Positions 33,152 through 41,709 of a stretch of 64,000 nt of DNA are shown here, piece after piece (the first letter of the stretch is position 1; every line of letters starts with the position of its first letter). The stretch is from assembly GCF_002305875.1 (NCBI RefSeq), contig NZ_CP022098.1:11904001-11968000 (forward strand), written 5' to 3'. The translations under genes were made by a program, and so were the position numbers. Source of the stretch: Cystobacter fuscus. GTDB taxonomy: Bacteria; Myxococcota; Myxococcia; Myxococcales; Myxococcaceae. The notes under the pieces were generated by a model. The model saw only the letters and a program-made list of their open reading frames with translations, was not told the origin of the DNA and did not search any database.

Positions 33152-34030
33152 TCACGGCGCCCAGCGCTGGGGGCGCGAGCGCAGCGTGGTGAGGCCCATC
33201 GCGTCACACCACGCGAGGTAGCGCTCGCGAGGGACGCCCGCCCAGGCCAGGTCCTCGAGGGACTCGCGCAGGGGAGCGTCCGTCACCACGGTGGCGAGCC
33301 GGCGGTAGAGCAGCGCCTCCTGGCGATGGGCGCGCAGGGTGGCCGCGAGCTTCTCCGCGCCCCGGGGCCGCACCGTCCACGTGGCCGCGTCCTCGGGGAT
33401 GCGCTCCAGGTGGCCGTACTCTCCGAGCAGCAGGCTCGCGCCCTTCTCGCCGAAGCCGGGCAGGCCGGGGATGCCATCCGCGGCGTCGCCCACGAGCGCC
33501 AGCAGGTCCGGCACGCTCGCCGGCGCCACGCCCAGCCGCGCCCGCACCGCCGCCTCGTCCATCTCCTTGTGCTGCTTGCGGTCCACCTGCACCACGCGCT
33601 GGCCACGCACGCACTGCCCGAGGTCCTTGTCCGGGGTGAGCAGACGCACCTGCTCCACCTGTCCGGCCCAGCGCGCGGCGGCGGTGCCCAGCGCGTCATC
33701 CGCTTCCAGCTCCTTCATGGACCACACGGTGAGCCCGAGCGCGCGCGCCGCCTCCTCGGCCGCGTCGAATTGCGCGTGCAGCTCCGGGGGGACGCCCTCG
33801 TCGGACTTGTACCCGGCGAACAGCTCGTTGCGGAACGAGTGGATGGGGTTGTCGAAGGCCACCGCCACGTGGCTCACCGCCTCGTGCGCGTCGTGCAGGA
33901 GCGCGAGCAGCGAGGCGGCGAGCCCCACCGTGGCCTTCACGTCCCGGCCGTCCGGAGCTTGGACTCCAGGACGAGGAGAAAAGTGGGCACGGAACAGTTC
34001 GTAGGTCCCATCGACGAGGTGCAGGCGCAT
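33152..34030 (-). CDS. stand-alone 5'-3' flap exonuclease (PolA N-terminal-like)
   Basis: The 292-residue protein corresponds to the 5'-nuclease domain of DNA polymerase I without the polymerase. Key features are LHLVDGTYELFRAHF, VAFDNPIHSFRNELFAGYKSDE, the acidic cluster ELEADDALGTAAARWA, LLTPDKDLGQCV, and the helix-hairpin-helix VGDAADGIPGLPGFGEKGASLLL. It removes RNA primers or flaps in replication and repair. ATG at 34030 is preferred over an upstream start because the conserved strand begins there. It is divergent from the acetyltransferase gene by 55 bp, so the two share a promoter region. Confidence 0.9.
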   Translation of the reverse strand: MRLHLVDGTYELFRAHFSPRPGVQAPDGRDVKATVGLAASLLALLHDAHEAVSHVAVAFDNPIHSFRNELFAGYKSDEGVPPELHAQFDAAEEAARALGLTVWSMKELEADDALGTAAARWAGQVEQVRLLTPDKDLGQCVRGQRVVQVDRKQHKEMDEAAVRARLGVAPASVPDLLALVGDAADGIPGLPGFGEKGASLLLGEYGHLERIPEDAATWTVRPRGAEKLAATLRAHRQEALLYRRLATVVTDAPLRESLEDLAWAGVPRERYLAWCDAMGLTTLRSRPQRWAP

Positions 34031-34085
34031 GGGACACAGGTGTAGCCTATCCGCCGCCGCCGCCGCACCCGCGCACCCAAGCCGC

Positions 34086-34670
34086 ATGCCTCCGGACACC
34101 TTCCTGGCCCCGCTCACCACGCCGCGGCTGCTGCTGACCCTGCTGCCGCCGGATGCCGCCGCGCGCGTGCTCGCCTATCACCTCGCCAACCGCGAGCACC
34201 TGGGGCCCGTGTCGCCCGCGCGCCCGGACAACTTCTTCACCGTCACCTGGTGGCGCTCGCGCCTGGCCCAGGACGCCGAGGACTGGCGGCGCGGCCAGGC
34301 CCTGCGCCTCTTCCTGCTGCCGCGCGAGGCCCCGCCCAACACGAGCCCGGTGCTGGGCAGCGTGTCGCTCAACGACATCCGCCGCGGGCCCCTGCAATGC
34401 GCCGAGCTGGGCTTCGGGCTCGACGCGCACCACCAGGGCAAGGGGTTGATGAGCGAGGCGGTGAGCGCCGTGTGCGACCATGCCTTCGGGCCCCTGGGTC
34501 TGCACCGCCTGATGGCCAACCACCTGCCGGACAACCACCGCAGCGCCGCGGTGCTGCGCCGCGTGGGCTTCCAGATCGAGGGGCTCGCGCGCCAGTCCGT
34601 CCTCATCGAGGGCCGCTGGAGGGATCACGTCCTCACGGCGCGCGTGGCGCCCGAGCCGCCCGAGGACTGA
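34086..34670 (+). CDS. GNAT acetyltransferase (RimJ/RimL type)
   Basis: The 194-residue enzyme shows the N-terminal RLLLTLLPPDAAARVLAYHLANREHL typical of RimJ/RimL ribosomal-protein acetyltransferases. It continues with VLGSVSLNDI, the acetyl-CoA loop GFGLDAHHQGKGLMSEAV, and LHRLMANHLPDNHRSAAVLRRVGF. The role is N-alpha acetylation of a protein or acetylation of a small amine; the substrate is unknown. It lies 3 bp from the convergent esterase gene. Confidence 0.9.
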   Translation: MPPDTFLAPLTTPRLLLTLLPPDAAARVLAYHLANREHLGPVSPARPDNFFTVTWWRSRLAQDAEDWRRGQALRLFLLPREAPPNTSPVLGSVSLNDIRRGPLQCAELGFGLDAHHQGKGLMSEAVSAVCDHAFGPLGLHRLMANHLPDNHRSAAVLRRVGFQIEGLARQSVLIEGRWRDHVLTARVAPEPPED

Positions 34671-34673
34671 GCC

Positions 34674-35411
34674 TTACTGGGAGCGGCGCTGGGCGAAGAG
34701 CCAGGTGCTCACCGCCTCGTCGAGGTAGACGGTGTCGAAGATGTCATGGCCCAGGCCGGGCAGCTCCGTGTAGTGCACGGAGGTGTTGCCCACGGCCTTG
34801 AACAGCTCCAGGAAGGCGCGGCTCTCGGAGACGGGCACCTCCTTGTCCGCGTCGCCGTGCCACATCCACAGGGGCACGCCCTTGAGCCGCTCCGCCACGG
34901 AGCGATCCGCCGAGCGCTCGGACACCGACAGCACGGCGGCGAAGCGATCCGGGAAGCGCGCCGCGAAGCGCAGCGCCCCCTGAGCCCCGATGGACTCCCC
35001 CGCCAGGTACACCCGCCGACGATCTCCTCCGTACTCGGCGAGCGTCCTGTCCACGGCGCGCAGGGCGAAGTCCGCCACGTCCCCGCTCCAGTCCGCGCCG
35101 GGCGGACACTGGGGAAGCACCAGCAGGGCCGGGTAGCGCTCGGGGTGCAGGCGCACCGCCGCCGCCAGACGCTGGGAACGGGGCAGCGTGCCCTCCGTGC
35201 CGCGCGAGTTCGCCCCATGCAACCCCAGGAGCACCGGCCACCCCTGTCCGGGGCGGTAGTTGGGTGGCAGATAGACGGAGTAGGAATACGACACCCCACG
35301 CAGGGTGAGCGTCTTGGCCACGAACGAGCCCGGAGTGCTCGGAGGAGACGCGTCCTGCCCCGGCGTGCCCGCCGTCAACCACGCCACCAGCACCATCGTG
35401 ACCGCGCCCAT
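34674..35411 (-). CDS. secreted PHB-depolymerase/feruloyl-esterase-like hydrolase
   Basis: The 245-residue protein has a short N-terminal hydrophobic signal (about residues 1-18). The alpha/beta-hydrolase fold follows, with YSVYLPPNYRPGQGWPVLLGLHGANS, nucleophile motif LAGESIGAQGALRFA (G-E-S-I-G), acid HGDADKEVPV and catalytic His in LPGLGHDIFD. The GxSxG context and size match the LpqC/poly-esterase family that attacks polyesters or aromatic esters outside the cell. It is a single-gene unit convergent with the acetyltransferase. Confidence 0.85.
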   Translation of the reverse strand: MGAVTMVLVAWLTAGTPGQDASPPSTPGSFVAKTLTLRGVSYSYSVYLPPNYRPGQGWPVLLGLHGANSRGTEGTLPRSQRLAAAVRLHPERYPALLVLPQCPPGADWSGDVADFALRAVDRTLAEYGGDRRRVYLAGESIGAQGALRFAARFPDRFAAVLSVSERSADRSVAERLKGVPLWMWHGDADKEVPVSESRAFLELFKAVGNTSVHYTELPGLGHDIFDTVYLDEAVSTWLFAQRRSQ

Positions 35412-35761
35412 GGAGCTCCTCGGACTGTCCGTCCACCGCCAGGAGCGAAGGTCGAACGAGTGACAGAAGCTACCTCCGCGCGGAGGGACCGGAAGTCCCC
35501 GCCAGAGGGACCGCGGGGCAAGGGTTGCGTTTCCATCACCTCGGCCGCGCGACGTGACAGGCCGGGAAGAAAAGTGCGGCCGCGCACGGACCCGGTGGTT
35601 TCCCACTCAACGAGTCCGTGCGCGGCCAGCCGCAGCCAGAAGCACCTTGGAGGGGTTTTGCGCCGACTGCACCTCCAATATACATGAAGGTATTCCGCTT
35701 TTCACCGTCTTCGCGGTTTTTTTCGTTCCAAGCGGTAATCCGGACCCACGGGTCCGGCGCG
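35412..35761. other. intergenic region with hairpins
   Basis: This region lies upstream of the esterase and downstream of the GlsB gene. It holds a strong minus-strand terminator (35578-35627, listed), an 8-bp palindrome CCGGACCC-AC-GGGTCCGG at 35740-35757 directly after the GlsB stop, and a T7 run at about 35717-35723. The esterase promoter should lie near 35412-35550. No gene was seen. Confidence 0.45.
35578..35627 (-). terminator. strong hairpin terminator for the GlsB transcript
   Basis: Perfect 14-bp arms GGCCGCGCACGGAC (35578-35591) and GTCCGTGCGCGGCC (35614-35627) enclose a 22-nt loop. On the minus strand the hairpin is followed by GCACTTTTCTTCC, which gives a T-tract. It lies 135 bp after the GlsB stop. 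Confidence 0.7.
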
Positions 35762-36022
35762 CTAACGTCTGCTGGACATCATCGAGCCGATGAAGAGCAG
35801 CACGACGGCGCCGATGATGGCGCCGATGAAGCTGCTGGCCTGGAAGAAGCGCCAGCTCCCGCCGCGGATCACCGAGGCGAGGAAGCCACCCATGAACGAG
35901 CCGCCGATGCCCAGCAGGGTGGTGGCGATGATGCCCATGGCCTGACGGCCCGGCATGATGGCGCGGGCGATGAGCCCCGCGAAGAAACCCAAGATGATCC
36001 ACGAACACAGGCCCGAGCCCAT
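35762..36022 (-). CDS. GlsB/YeaQ/YmgE-family stress-response membrane protein
   Basis: The 86-residue protein consists of three membrane segments with the Gly-rich family pattern: GFFAGLIARAIMPGRQAMG, ATTLLGIGGSFMGGFLASVI and SFIGAIIGAVVLLFIG. Family members respond to envelope or acid stress; their mechanism is unknown. It lies between the BioA gene and a terminator and is probably expressed alone. Confidence 0.9.
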   Translation of the reverse strand: MGSGLCSWIILGFFAGLIARAIMPGRQAMGIIATTLLGIGGSFMGGFLASVIRGGSWRFFQASSFIGAIIGAVVLLFIGSMMSSRR

Positions 36023-36110
36023 CTCCGCTCCTCCTCGACCTCGAATGGGGTGATGACGCAGTGTGCATGAAGTACGCCCGGGGGCGAGTTTCTATTGCGT
36101 GCCGGGCGGA

Positions 36111-37448
36111 TCAGCCGCCGGCCCGTGCCACCTCGCGCAGGCTCTCCTCCACGCCCGCGAGCAGCTCGTCCAGCACGGCGTCCGGGATGTTGAGCGCGGG
36201 GGCCACGTACACCGTGTCGCCCAGGGGGCGCAGGTACAGGCCGCGCCGCCGCGCCGCCTCGTACACCCGCCAGCCCGCCCGGGCCAGGTAGCCCCCGCCG
36301 CCCAGGTCCACCGCGCCCACCATGCCCAGCGCCCGGGGCCGCGTCACGCCGGGGATGTCCGCGGCCATGCGCTCGAAGGCGGCCTTCACCCGGGGCGCCT
36401 TGCGCGCCACCTGCCCGAGCACGTCCTCGTCCCGGTACACCGCGAGCACCTCGCGCGCCACCGCCGCGCCCAGCGGGTTGCCGCAGTACGAGTGCCCGTA
36501 ATACAGCGCCCGCTCGCTCCCGCCCCCGAAGCCGGAGAACACCCGCTCGGTGGCCAGCGTCGCCGCGAAGGGCATGAGGCCCCCCGACAGCGCCTTGGCC
36601 AGACACAGCAGGTCGGGCACCACGCCCGCCAGGTCGCACGCGAAGCGCGCCCCCGTGCGCCCCAGGCCCGTGAAGACCTCGTCGGCGATGAGGAAGGTGT
36701 CCACCGCGCGCGTGGCCTCGCGCACCGCCCGGAGGAAGGCGGGCGCGTACACGTGCATGCCCGCCGCGCCCTGGATGAGCGGCTCGAGGATGACGGCGGC
36801 GATCTCGTCCGGGTGCGCGCGCAGCGTGGCCTCCACCCGGGCGAAGGCGCGCTCCCAGCCCTCGGGCTCGGCCGGGGACGGCACGTGCACCACGTCGAAG
36901 AGCAGCGGCCCGAAGACGTCGCGGAACACCTCGACTCCGCCCACGCTCGTGGCGCCGATCGTCTCGCCATGGAAGGCGCCCGAGAGCGTGATGAAGCGCG
37001 TGCGCGCGGGCCGCCCGTTCTGCGCCCAGTACTGGGCCGCCATCTTGATGGCCACCTCCACCGCCGTGCTCCCGTTGTCCGAGTAGAAGACGCGCGAGAG
37101 CCGCTCCCCCTCGGGCACCCCGGCCTGTCCCGCGCCCGGCGCCAGGGCGACGAGCTCCCCGGCCAGCCGCGCGGCGGGCGCGTGCGTCACCCCCGCGAGC
37201 GAGGTGTGGGGAAAGGCCCCGGCCTGCTCGGTGAGGGCGCGCACCAGCCGTGGGTGGCGATGCCCCAGGGTGGATACCCACCACGAGCCGTTGGCGTCCA
37301 GGTAGCGCGAGCCGTCCGCGTCGAACAGGTAGGGCCCCTCGGCCCCCACGACGACCAGGGGATCCGTCCGGGCGATGTACTCGTCCATCGGGGTGTAGGG
37401 GTGCCACACATGCCGCTTGTCCAGGGCGACGACTTCCGAGCGCTGCAT
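36111..37448 (-). CDS. bioA: adenosylmethionine-8-amino-7-oxononanoate aminotransferase
   Basis: The 445-residue PLP enzyme converts 8-amino-7-oxononanoate to 7,8-diaminononanoate in biotin synthesis using SAM as amino donor. Diagnostic features are KRHVWHPYTPM, DANGSWWVSTLGHRHP, FYSDNGSTAVEVAIKMAAQYW, FITLSGAFHGETIGA, the Asp in LIADEVFTGLGRTG, and the PLP Lys in LAKALSGGLMPF. SYCGNPLGAA completes the class III aminotransferase pattern. ATG at 37448 has a good GGAGG site upstream; a GTG/ATG 45 bases earlier is less likely. No other bio gene is adjacent. The divergent neighbour is a DUF482-like transferase. Confidence 0.93.
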   Translation of the reverse strand: MQRSEVVALDKRHVWHPYTPMDEYIARTDPLVVVGAEGPYLFDADGSRYLDANGSWWVSTLGHRHPRLVRALTEQAGAFPHTSLAGVTHAPAARLAGELVALAPGAGQAGVPEGERLSRVFYSDNGSTAVEVAIKMAAQYWAQNGRPARTRFITLSGAFHGETIGATSVGGVEVFRDVFGPLLFDVVHVPSPAEPEGWERAFARVEATLRAHPDEIAAVILEPLIQGAAGMHVYAPAFLRAVREATRAVDTFLIADEVFTGLGRTGARFACDLAGVVPDLLCLAKALSGGLMPFAATLATERVFSGFGGGSERALYYGHSYCGNPLGAAVAREVLAVYRDEDVLGQVARKAPRVKAAFERMAADIPGVTRPRALGMVGAVDLGGGGYLARAGWRVYEAARRRGLYLRPLGDTVYVAPALNIPDAVLDELLAGVEESLREVARAGG

Positions 37449-37629
37449 TTCCACGTCCTCCCACACTGCCACCGGGGCGCGCGTGCCTACCACGGGGCCC
37501 GGCCGGGGGCGCGTCTGGAGTGGGCCAGGGTAGAGGGTGACCCGTGCCGCCGGGCGAGGGGTGGCCCGCTCGTCCGCCGGAAGGCATCGGAGGCGCGGAG
37601 GAGCGGCGGAGGCGGGAAGGACGCGTTAG

Positions 37630-38820
37630 ATGGAGCGCGTGGCCGCCAACCTCCGCCTCCGCATCCTCGAATCCATCACCGATGTCTCCGCCACCGAGTG
37701 GAACGCCCTCGCCGGACCCGAGGCGCCTCCGTTCATCCGCCATGAGTGGCTCGCCGCCATGGAGGAGAGCGGCAGCGCGACGCTCGAGACGGGGTGGGAG
37801 CCGCAGCACCTGACGCTCTGGCGCGACGAGAAGCTGGTGGCGGCCTCGCCCGCCTACCGCAAGCACCACAGCATGGGCGAGTACATCTACGACTTCTCGT
37901 GGGCGGGCGCCGCCGAGCGGCTCGGCGTGGAGTACTACCCCAAGCTCGTGGTGGGCGCGCCGCTGTCGCCGGCCACCAGCGCGCGCTTCCTCATCGCCCC
38001 GGGCGAGGACGTGCCCGCGCTGCGGCTCCTGCTGCTGCGCGCGGCGGTGGAGAGCGCGAAGGAGGGGGGCTGCTCCTCGGTGCACTTCCTCTACCCGCGC
38101 GAGGACGAGGCGGAGCTGATGGAAGAGCAGGGGCTCGCGCGCCGCATCACCCTGCAATTCCACTGGAAGAACCCGGGCTACCGCACCTACGACGACTACC
38201 TCTCGCGCTTCGACTCCAAGCGCCGCTCGCAGATCAAACGCGAGCGGGCGGCGGCCGCCACCCAGGGCATCACCGTGCGCACGGTGCGGGGGGAGGAGGT
38301 GGGCCCGGAGCATGCCCGGCGCGCCTTCGGCTTCTACGAGGCCACGTGCACGAGCCGGGGGCCCTGGGGGCAGGTGCAGCTCACCGAGGACTTCTTCGTG
38401 CGCATCTTCCGCGCGATGCCGGACACGGTGGAGCTCGTGCAGGCCGAGCGCGCGGGCAACGTCATCGCCGGGGCCTTCAACCTCGCCACGCCCGAGCGCC
38501 TCTATGGCCGCTATTGGGGGTGTCACGAGGAGCATCCCTTCCTGCACTTCCACGTGTGCCTGTACCACTCGGTGGAGGACAACATCCGCGCGGGGCGCCG
38601 CGTGTTCGAGCCCGGCGCGGGGGGCGAGCACAAGATCGCCCGGGGTTTCGAGCCCACGGCGGTGCACAGCGCGCACCTGCTGTTCGACCAGACACTGGAC
38701 AAGGCGGTGCGCGACTTCCTCCACCGCGAGCACGCCCACCTGCGGCCCGCCGTCGAGCAGGCCGAGCAGCTCGCGGGGCTCAAGCCCTGGCCCCTGCCCG
38801 GCCGGGCCTCGGGGGAGTGA
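37630..38820 (+). CDS. GNAT/FemAB-like transferase (DUF482 family)
   Basis: The 396-residue protein belongs to the DUF482 group of GNAT-related proteins annotated as peptidoglycan biosynthesis/recognition. It has LAGPEAPPFIRHEWLAAMEESG near the N-terminus, then KHHSMGEYIYDFSWAGAAERLG and YYPKLVVGAPLSPATSARFL. LQFHWKNPGYRTYDDYLSRFDSKRRSQIKRER, YGRYWGC and EPGAGGEHKIARGFEP follow. The fold suggests aminoacyl or acyl transfer, but the substrate is not proven. It starts 181 bp from the divergent bioA. Confidence 0.88.
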   Translation: MERVAANLRLRILESITDVSATEWNALAGPEAPPFIRHEWLAAMEESGSATLETGWEPQHLTLWRDEKLVAASPAYRKHHSMGEYIYDFSWAGAAERLGVEYYPKLVVGAPLSPATSARFLIAPGEDVPALRLLLLRAAVESAKEGGCSSVHFLYPREDEAELMEEQGLARRITLQFHWKNPGYRTYDDYLSRFDSKRRSQIKRERAAAATQGITVRTVRGEEVGPEHARRAFGFYEATCTSRGPWGQVQLTEDFFVRIFRAMPDTVELVQAERAGNVIAGAFNLATPERLYGRYWGCHEEHPFLHFHVCLYHSVEDNIRAGRRVFEPGAGGEHKIARGFEPTAVHSAHLLFDQTLDKAVRDFLHREHAHLRPAVEQAEQLAGLKPWPLPGRASGE

Positions 38821-38912
38821 GGGCCGCCCGCCCGCCCTCTTGTAAGGCGGACGATGGATTGTGACGGAAAAGTGAAGGGACCGGAGGCAACCCGCTCTAG
38901 AGTCACTCCGCT

Positions 38913-39602
38913 ATGAAAGCGCCTGAGACGGATGAAGCCTTCGTGCAGTGGTATGAGGACTGCTGGGCTGATCGGGACGAGGTGGAATACCCCAAGCTCT
39001 TCGGCAACATCAGCGAGGAGGTCTACACGCTGGAACAGACGGGTGCGCTGGAAGCGTGGATGGACAGTGACGAGCCCTCCGCGGCGAAGGAGCTCGATCC
39101 CAACTGGCTCCCCATGGGCGTGCGGGTCGCGCCGCCCACGCCCGAGTACCCCTACTGGACGTATGTGACGAGCGGCCTGTCCAACCCCTTCACCCTGGCC
39201 CCCGGAGAAGAGGTGCAGGAAGGGGCGCCGAGTGGACTGGGCTACGAGATGGTCATCCACACGCCCGAGGAGGAGCGCTGGCCGGTGCTGCGGCTGGTGG
39301 ACATGATGGCCTACAACCTGGTGTGCGCGCGGCTGTTCGCCGTGGGGCACCGCTACCCGGTGGAGGGCACGCTCACGGGCGGCGAGTCCAAGCTCAACGG
39401 CTTCGTCTTCGTGACGGACCCCTCGCGCCCCGCGCACTTCCAGCTCGAATCGGGCCGCGTGCAGCTGCTCACGCTGGTGGGCGTGACGAAGAACGAGATG
39501 GCCTTCAGCCGCTCCAACGGCATCGATCGGCTGATGGCGAAGCTGGTGGCGGCGGGCACCGGCTACATCACCCACCCGGGGCGGGAGCAGGTGCCACTCT
39601 AA
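38913..39602 (+). CDS. SUFU-domain protein
   Basis: The 229-residue cytosolic protein matches bacterial suppressor-of-fused-like domains. The visible phrases are YPKLFGNISEEVY, YWTYVTSGLSNPF, GYEMVIHTPEEERWPVLRLVDMMAYNLV, LNGFVFVTDPSR and LLTLVGVTKNEMAFSRSNG. In animals SUFU binds Gli transcription factors; in bacteria it often serves as an immunity protein in polymorphic toxin systems. No toxin gene lies next to it, so here it could be an orphan immunity or regulatory protein. It converges with the BNR-like gene. Confidence 0.85.
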   Translation: MKAPETDEAFVQWYEDCWADRDEVEYPKLFGNISEEVYTLEQTGALEAWMDSDEPSAAKELDPNWLPMGVRVAPPTPEYPYWTYVTSGLSNPFTLAPGEEVQEGAPSGLGYEMVIHTPEEERWPVLRLVDMMAYNLVCARLFAVGHRYPVEGTLTGGESKLNGFVFVTDPSRPAHFQLESGRVQLLTLVGVTKNEMAFSRSNGIDRLMAKLVAAGTGYITHPGREQVPL

Positions 39603-39627
39603 CGCGCCACCTCTCCCACCCAGGCGC

Positions 39628-40551
39628 TCACGCGAGGCGGCCCAGGAGGACGCCGCCCGCGTCCACGCCCAGACCCCACTGCCGGCCGGAGATGTCCACC
39701 CGGGGCCCGAGCGGCAGCGGGTGATGGGACCAGGTGTTTCCCCCATCCTCGCTCACGTGAAGCGCGGGCTCGACGCCCCGGGCCGGGTCCACGCCGCGGG
39801 TGAGGACCCGCAGCACGCCCTCGGTGGCCACCAGCCGCACCGGCTCGCGGCCCGCGGGCAACGGCTCGCCCCAGCGCACCCCGGTGTCCTGACGCTCGCC
39901 CACCCGCGTCTGGCCGTCCACGACCGCGACGACGAAGGCCCCGTCCACGTCCACCACTCGAGCGGCCCCCACCTCGCGGGGACTCCACGTCTGGCCTCCG
40001 TCCAGCGAGAGCGACAGGCCCTGCCCCAGGAGCGCCACGCCCCCGTCCACGCGCCGCAACCGCTCGGTGCGCGGCTCCCGCTCTCCGGCCAGGCGGACCT
40101 CCGTCCACGTGGCCCCCCCATCCACGGTGTGTCCGAGGAACCCGGCACCCAGCACCCACAGCTCCCGCTCGCTGACGGCCAGCACCTGCGTGAGGGAGGG
40201 CGCGCTCACGGGCCCTCGCGCCTGCCACTCGCGGCCCCCATCCACCGACACCAGCAGGTGGTAGTCCGAGCCCGTGCCCGAGGCGCGCAGCGTGCCGACG
40301 ATGGCGGCGCCCACCGGGCCGGAGCAATCCAGGGCCTGCACCCAGCCCGCCCCCTCCCAGACAGTCGTCGGGTTGCCCGCCGCCACGCGCAGCAGCCGGG
40401 CGCGCCGGGCCTTCATCCGCTCCAACAGGCCCCCCTCCGCGGGCTCCTCCACCCCACCGACCCACCCCAGGCCCTCGGGGCCCACTCCGACCGCGCTGGC
40501 CTTCATGCCTCCGGCCAGCTCTCCCAAACGCTCCCAGTCTCTCTCCGGCAC
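39628..40551 (-). CDS. BNR/YCF48-like beta-propeller protein
   Basis: The protein (about 307 residues from GTG at 40551) is made of Asp-box type repeats: LLVSVDGGREW, GHTVDGGATWTEV, LSLDGGQTWSPRE and LHVSEDGGNTWSHH. These form a propeller as in sialidase-like or photosystem-assembly-factor proteins, usually without enzymatic activity. The frame stays open further upstream, but that part lies under the promoter of the divergent gene and reads as low-complexity sequence. No signal peptide is seen with this start, so the true N-terminus is uncertain. Confidence 0.65.
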   Translation of the reverse strand: MPERDWERLGELAGGMKASAVGVGPEGLGWVGGVEEPAEGGLLERMKARRARLLRVAAGNPTTVWEGAGWVQALDCSGPVGAAIVGTLRASGTGSDYHLLVSVDGGREWQARGPVSAPSLTQVLAVSERELWVLGAGFLGHTVDGGATWTEVRLAGEREPRTERLRRVDGGVALLGQGLSLSLDGGQTWSPREVGAARVVDVDGAFVVAVVDGQTRVGERQDTGVRWGEPLPAGREPVRLVATEGVLRVLTRGVDPARGVEPALHVSEDGGNTWSHHPLPLGPRVDISGRQWGLGVDAGGVLLGRLA

Positions 40552-40733
40552 GCGTGAACCTCGGAATGCGAAGAAGTGCGGCGGGAAGATGCCAGCCCCT
40601 TCCAGAGCAGGGAAGCGAACAGGTGAGGGAGGGGACAAGACAGGAACGCCCCAGGGCCCGCCTCCCTGCCTGCCCGGTGGCATCCGGCGAGAGCCCCCTC
40701 CAGCTTCCTGCCAGCTCGAAGGGGGAGGAACAC

Positions 40734-41378
40734 ATGAAGAAGGCAACAGTGGGAGTGGTGGCGGGTGTGGCGGTGCTGACCCTGGGCGCGGGCACGGCCC
40801 TGGCTCGTGAGGACAACCGGGAGTCCAGCGCCGACATGCGCGGCGTGTCCGTGCTCGTCGGCGGCGGCGTGGAGGGCTACACCAGCTCGCTCGGCTCGAA
40901 CATCCGCCCGGGCGCCGCCTACGGGGCCACGCTCATGCTCCGTCCGTCCAAGGTGCTGGGCCTGGAGCTTGGCTACTCGGGCGCGTCCAACAACTTCAAC
41001 CGCGGCACGGTGTCCACGACCGGCACGACGCGGGGCCCGGACGTGATGCGCAACGGCGCCCAGGCGGTGGCCACCCTCGGCCTCACCGCCGCGCCCCTGC
41101 AGCCCTACGTGCTCGCGGGCGTCGGCCTCAGCCGCTACAACGTCCGCGCCGAGGCGCAGGGCTTCCAGGACGACACCGTGGGCAACGTGCCACTCGGCGG
41201 CGGACTGCGCCTGCACATCGGCGACTTCACCGCGGATGCGCGCGTGAACTACAACGTCCTCATCGACCAGCAGTTCGCCACCGGCGTGCCCACCACCACC
41301 CCGGGTACCCCGGTGGACGAGGCCTTCAGCAACGGCGGCACCTACACGGGCACCCTCAACCTCGGCGCGACCTTCTGA
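40734..41378 (+). CDS. outer-membrane beta-barrel protein
   Basis: The 214-residue protein has a Sec signal (residues 1-24, ALA-RE). Alternating beta strands typical of eight-stranded OmpA/OmpW-like barrels follow, such as VSVLVGGGVEGYTSSLGSNIRP, ATLMLRPSKVLGLELGYSGASN and YVLAGVGLSRYNV, ending TLNLGATF with the C-terminal Phe that BAM recognises. A GGAGG site precedes the ATG. Role is structural or adhesion-related by family; no specific ligand can be named. Confidence 0.85.
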   Translation: MKKATVGVVAGVAVLTLGAGTALAREDNRESSADMRGVSVLVGGGVEGYTSSLGSNIRPGAAYGATLMLRPSKVLGLELGYSGASNNFNRGTVSTTGTTRGPDVMRNGAQAVATLGLTAAPLQPYVLAGVGLSRYNVRAEAQGFQDDTVGNVPLGGGLRLHIGDFTADARVNYNVLIDQQFATGVPTTTPGTPVDEAFSNGGTYTGTLNLGATF

Positions 41379-41709
41379 GTCACGCCCTCGAGGCTCCCGG
41401 GGCCGGGGCAATGCACGAACGGCCGCGCCTGTCTGTGAACGGCTTCACACCCGAGCCGTGAAGCCGTTCACAGCCGTCCGCCTCCATCGGAGGTAGAACG
41501 GAGGATGGGCTCGGGAACTCGCGTTCCGTCGATCCCGAACGCCACACCCGGGGCACGACCCGGGCGCGGCGCGCGAAGGCCACGCCACCCGGGTGGCATC
41601 GCGCGGGAGACTGGAACGCCGAGGCCGTGCAGGGGGGGAAAACGGCCGACGTCGACGAGCCCAGGGGGCAGGGAGGGGGCCGCGCCGGAGGGCGCGGTCC
41701 CATGGGGTC
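41379..41709. other. convergent intergenic region with long inverted repeat
   Basis: The barrel gene and the Crp-type gene end on either side of this 331-bp region. It contains the 16-bp inverted repeat at 41433-41473, listed separately. Open frames across the rest are low-complexity Arg/Pro/Gly and are not counted as genes. A small RNA transcribed from here is possible but not shown. Confidence 0.4.
41433..41473. promoter_or_regulatory. 16-bp inverted repeat made of two CRP-like sites
   Basis: Perfect 16-bp arms (41433-41448 and 41458-41473) enclose a 9-nt spacer. Read as protein sites, 41434-41449 is TGTGA-ACGGCT-TCACA, the exact E. coli CRP consensus core, and 41457-41472 is CGTGA-AGCCGT-TCACA with one mismatch. 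The two centres are 23 bp apart, about two helical turns. No T-run follows, so it is a poor intrinsic terminator. Confidence 0.55.

Noticed and set aside
35869..38739. 956-codon reverse open frame spanning several genes
   Set aside because: It crosses the GlsB, bioA and DUF482 genes out of frame or antisense and has no coherent domain.
41379..41709. Small genes in the convergent region
   Set aside because: The open frames are Arg/Pro-rich on both strands, lack ribosome sites and overlap the inverted repeat; no support for coding.
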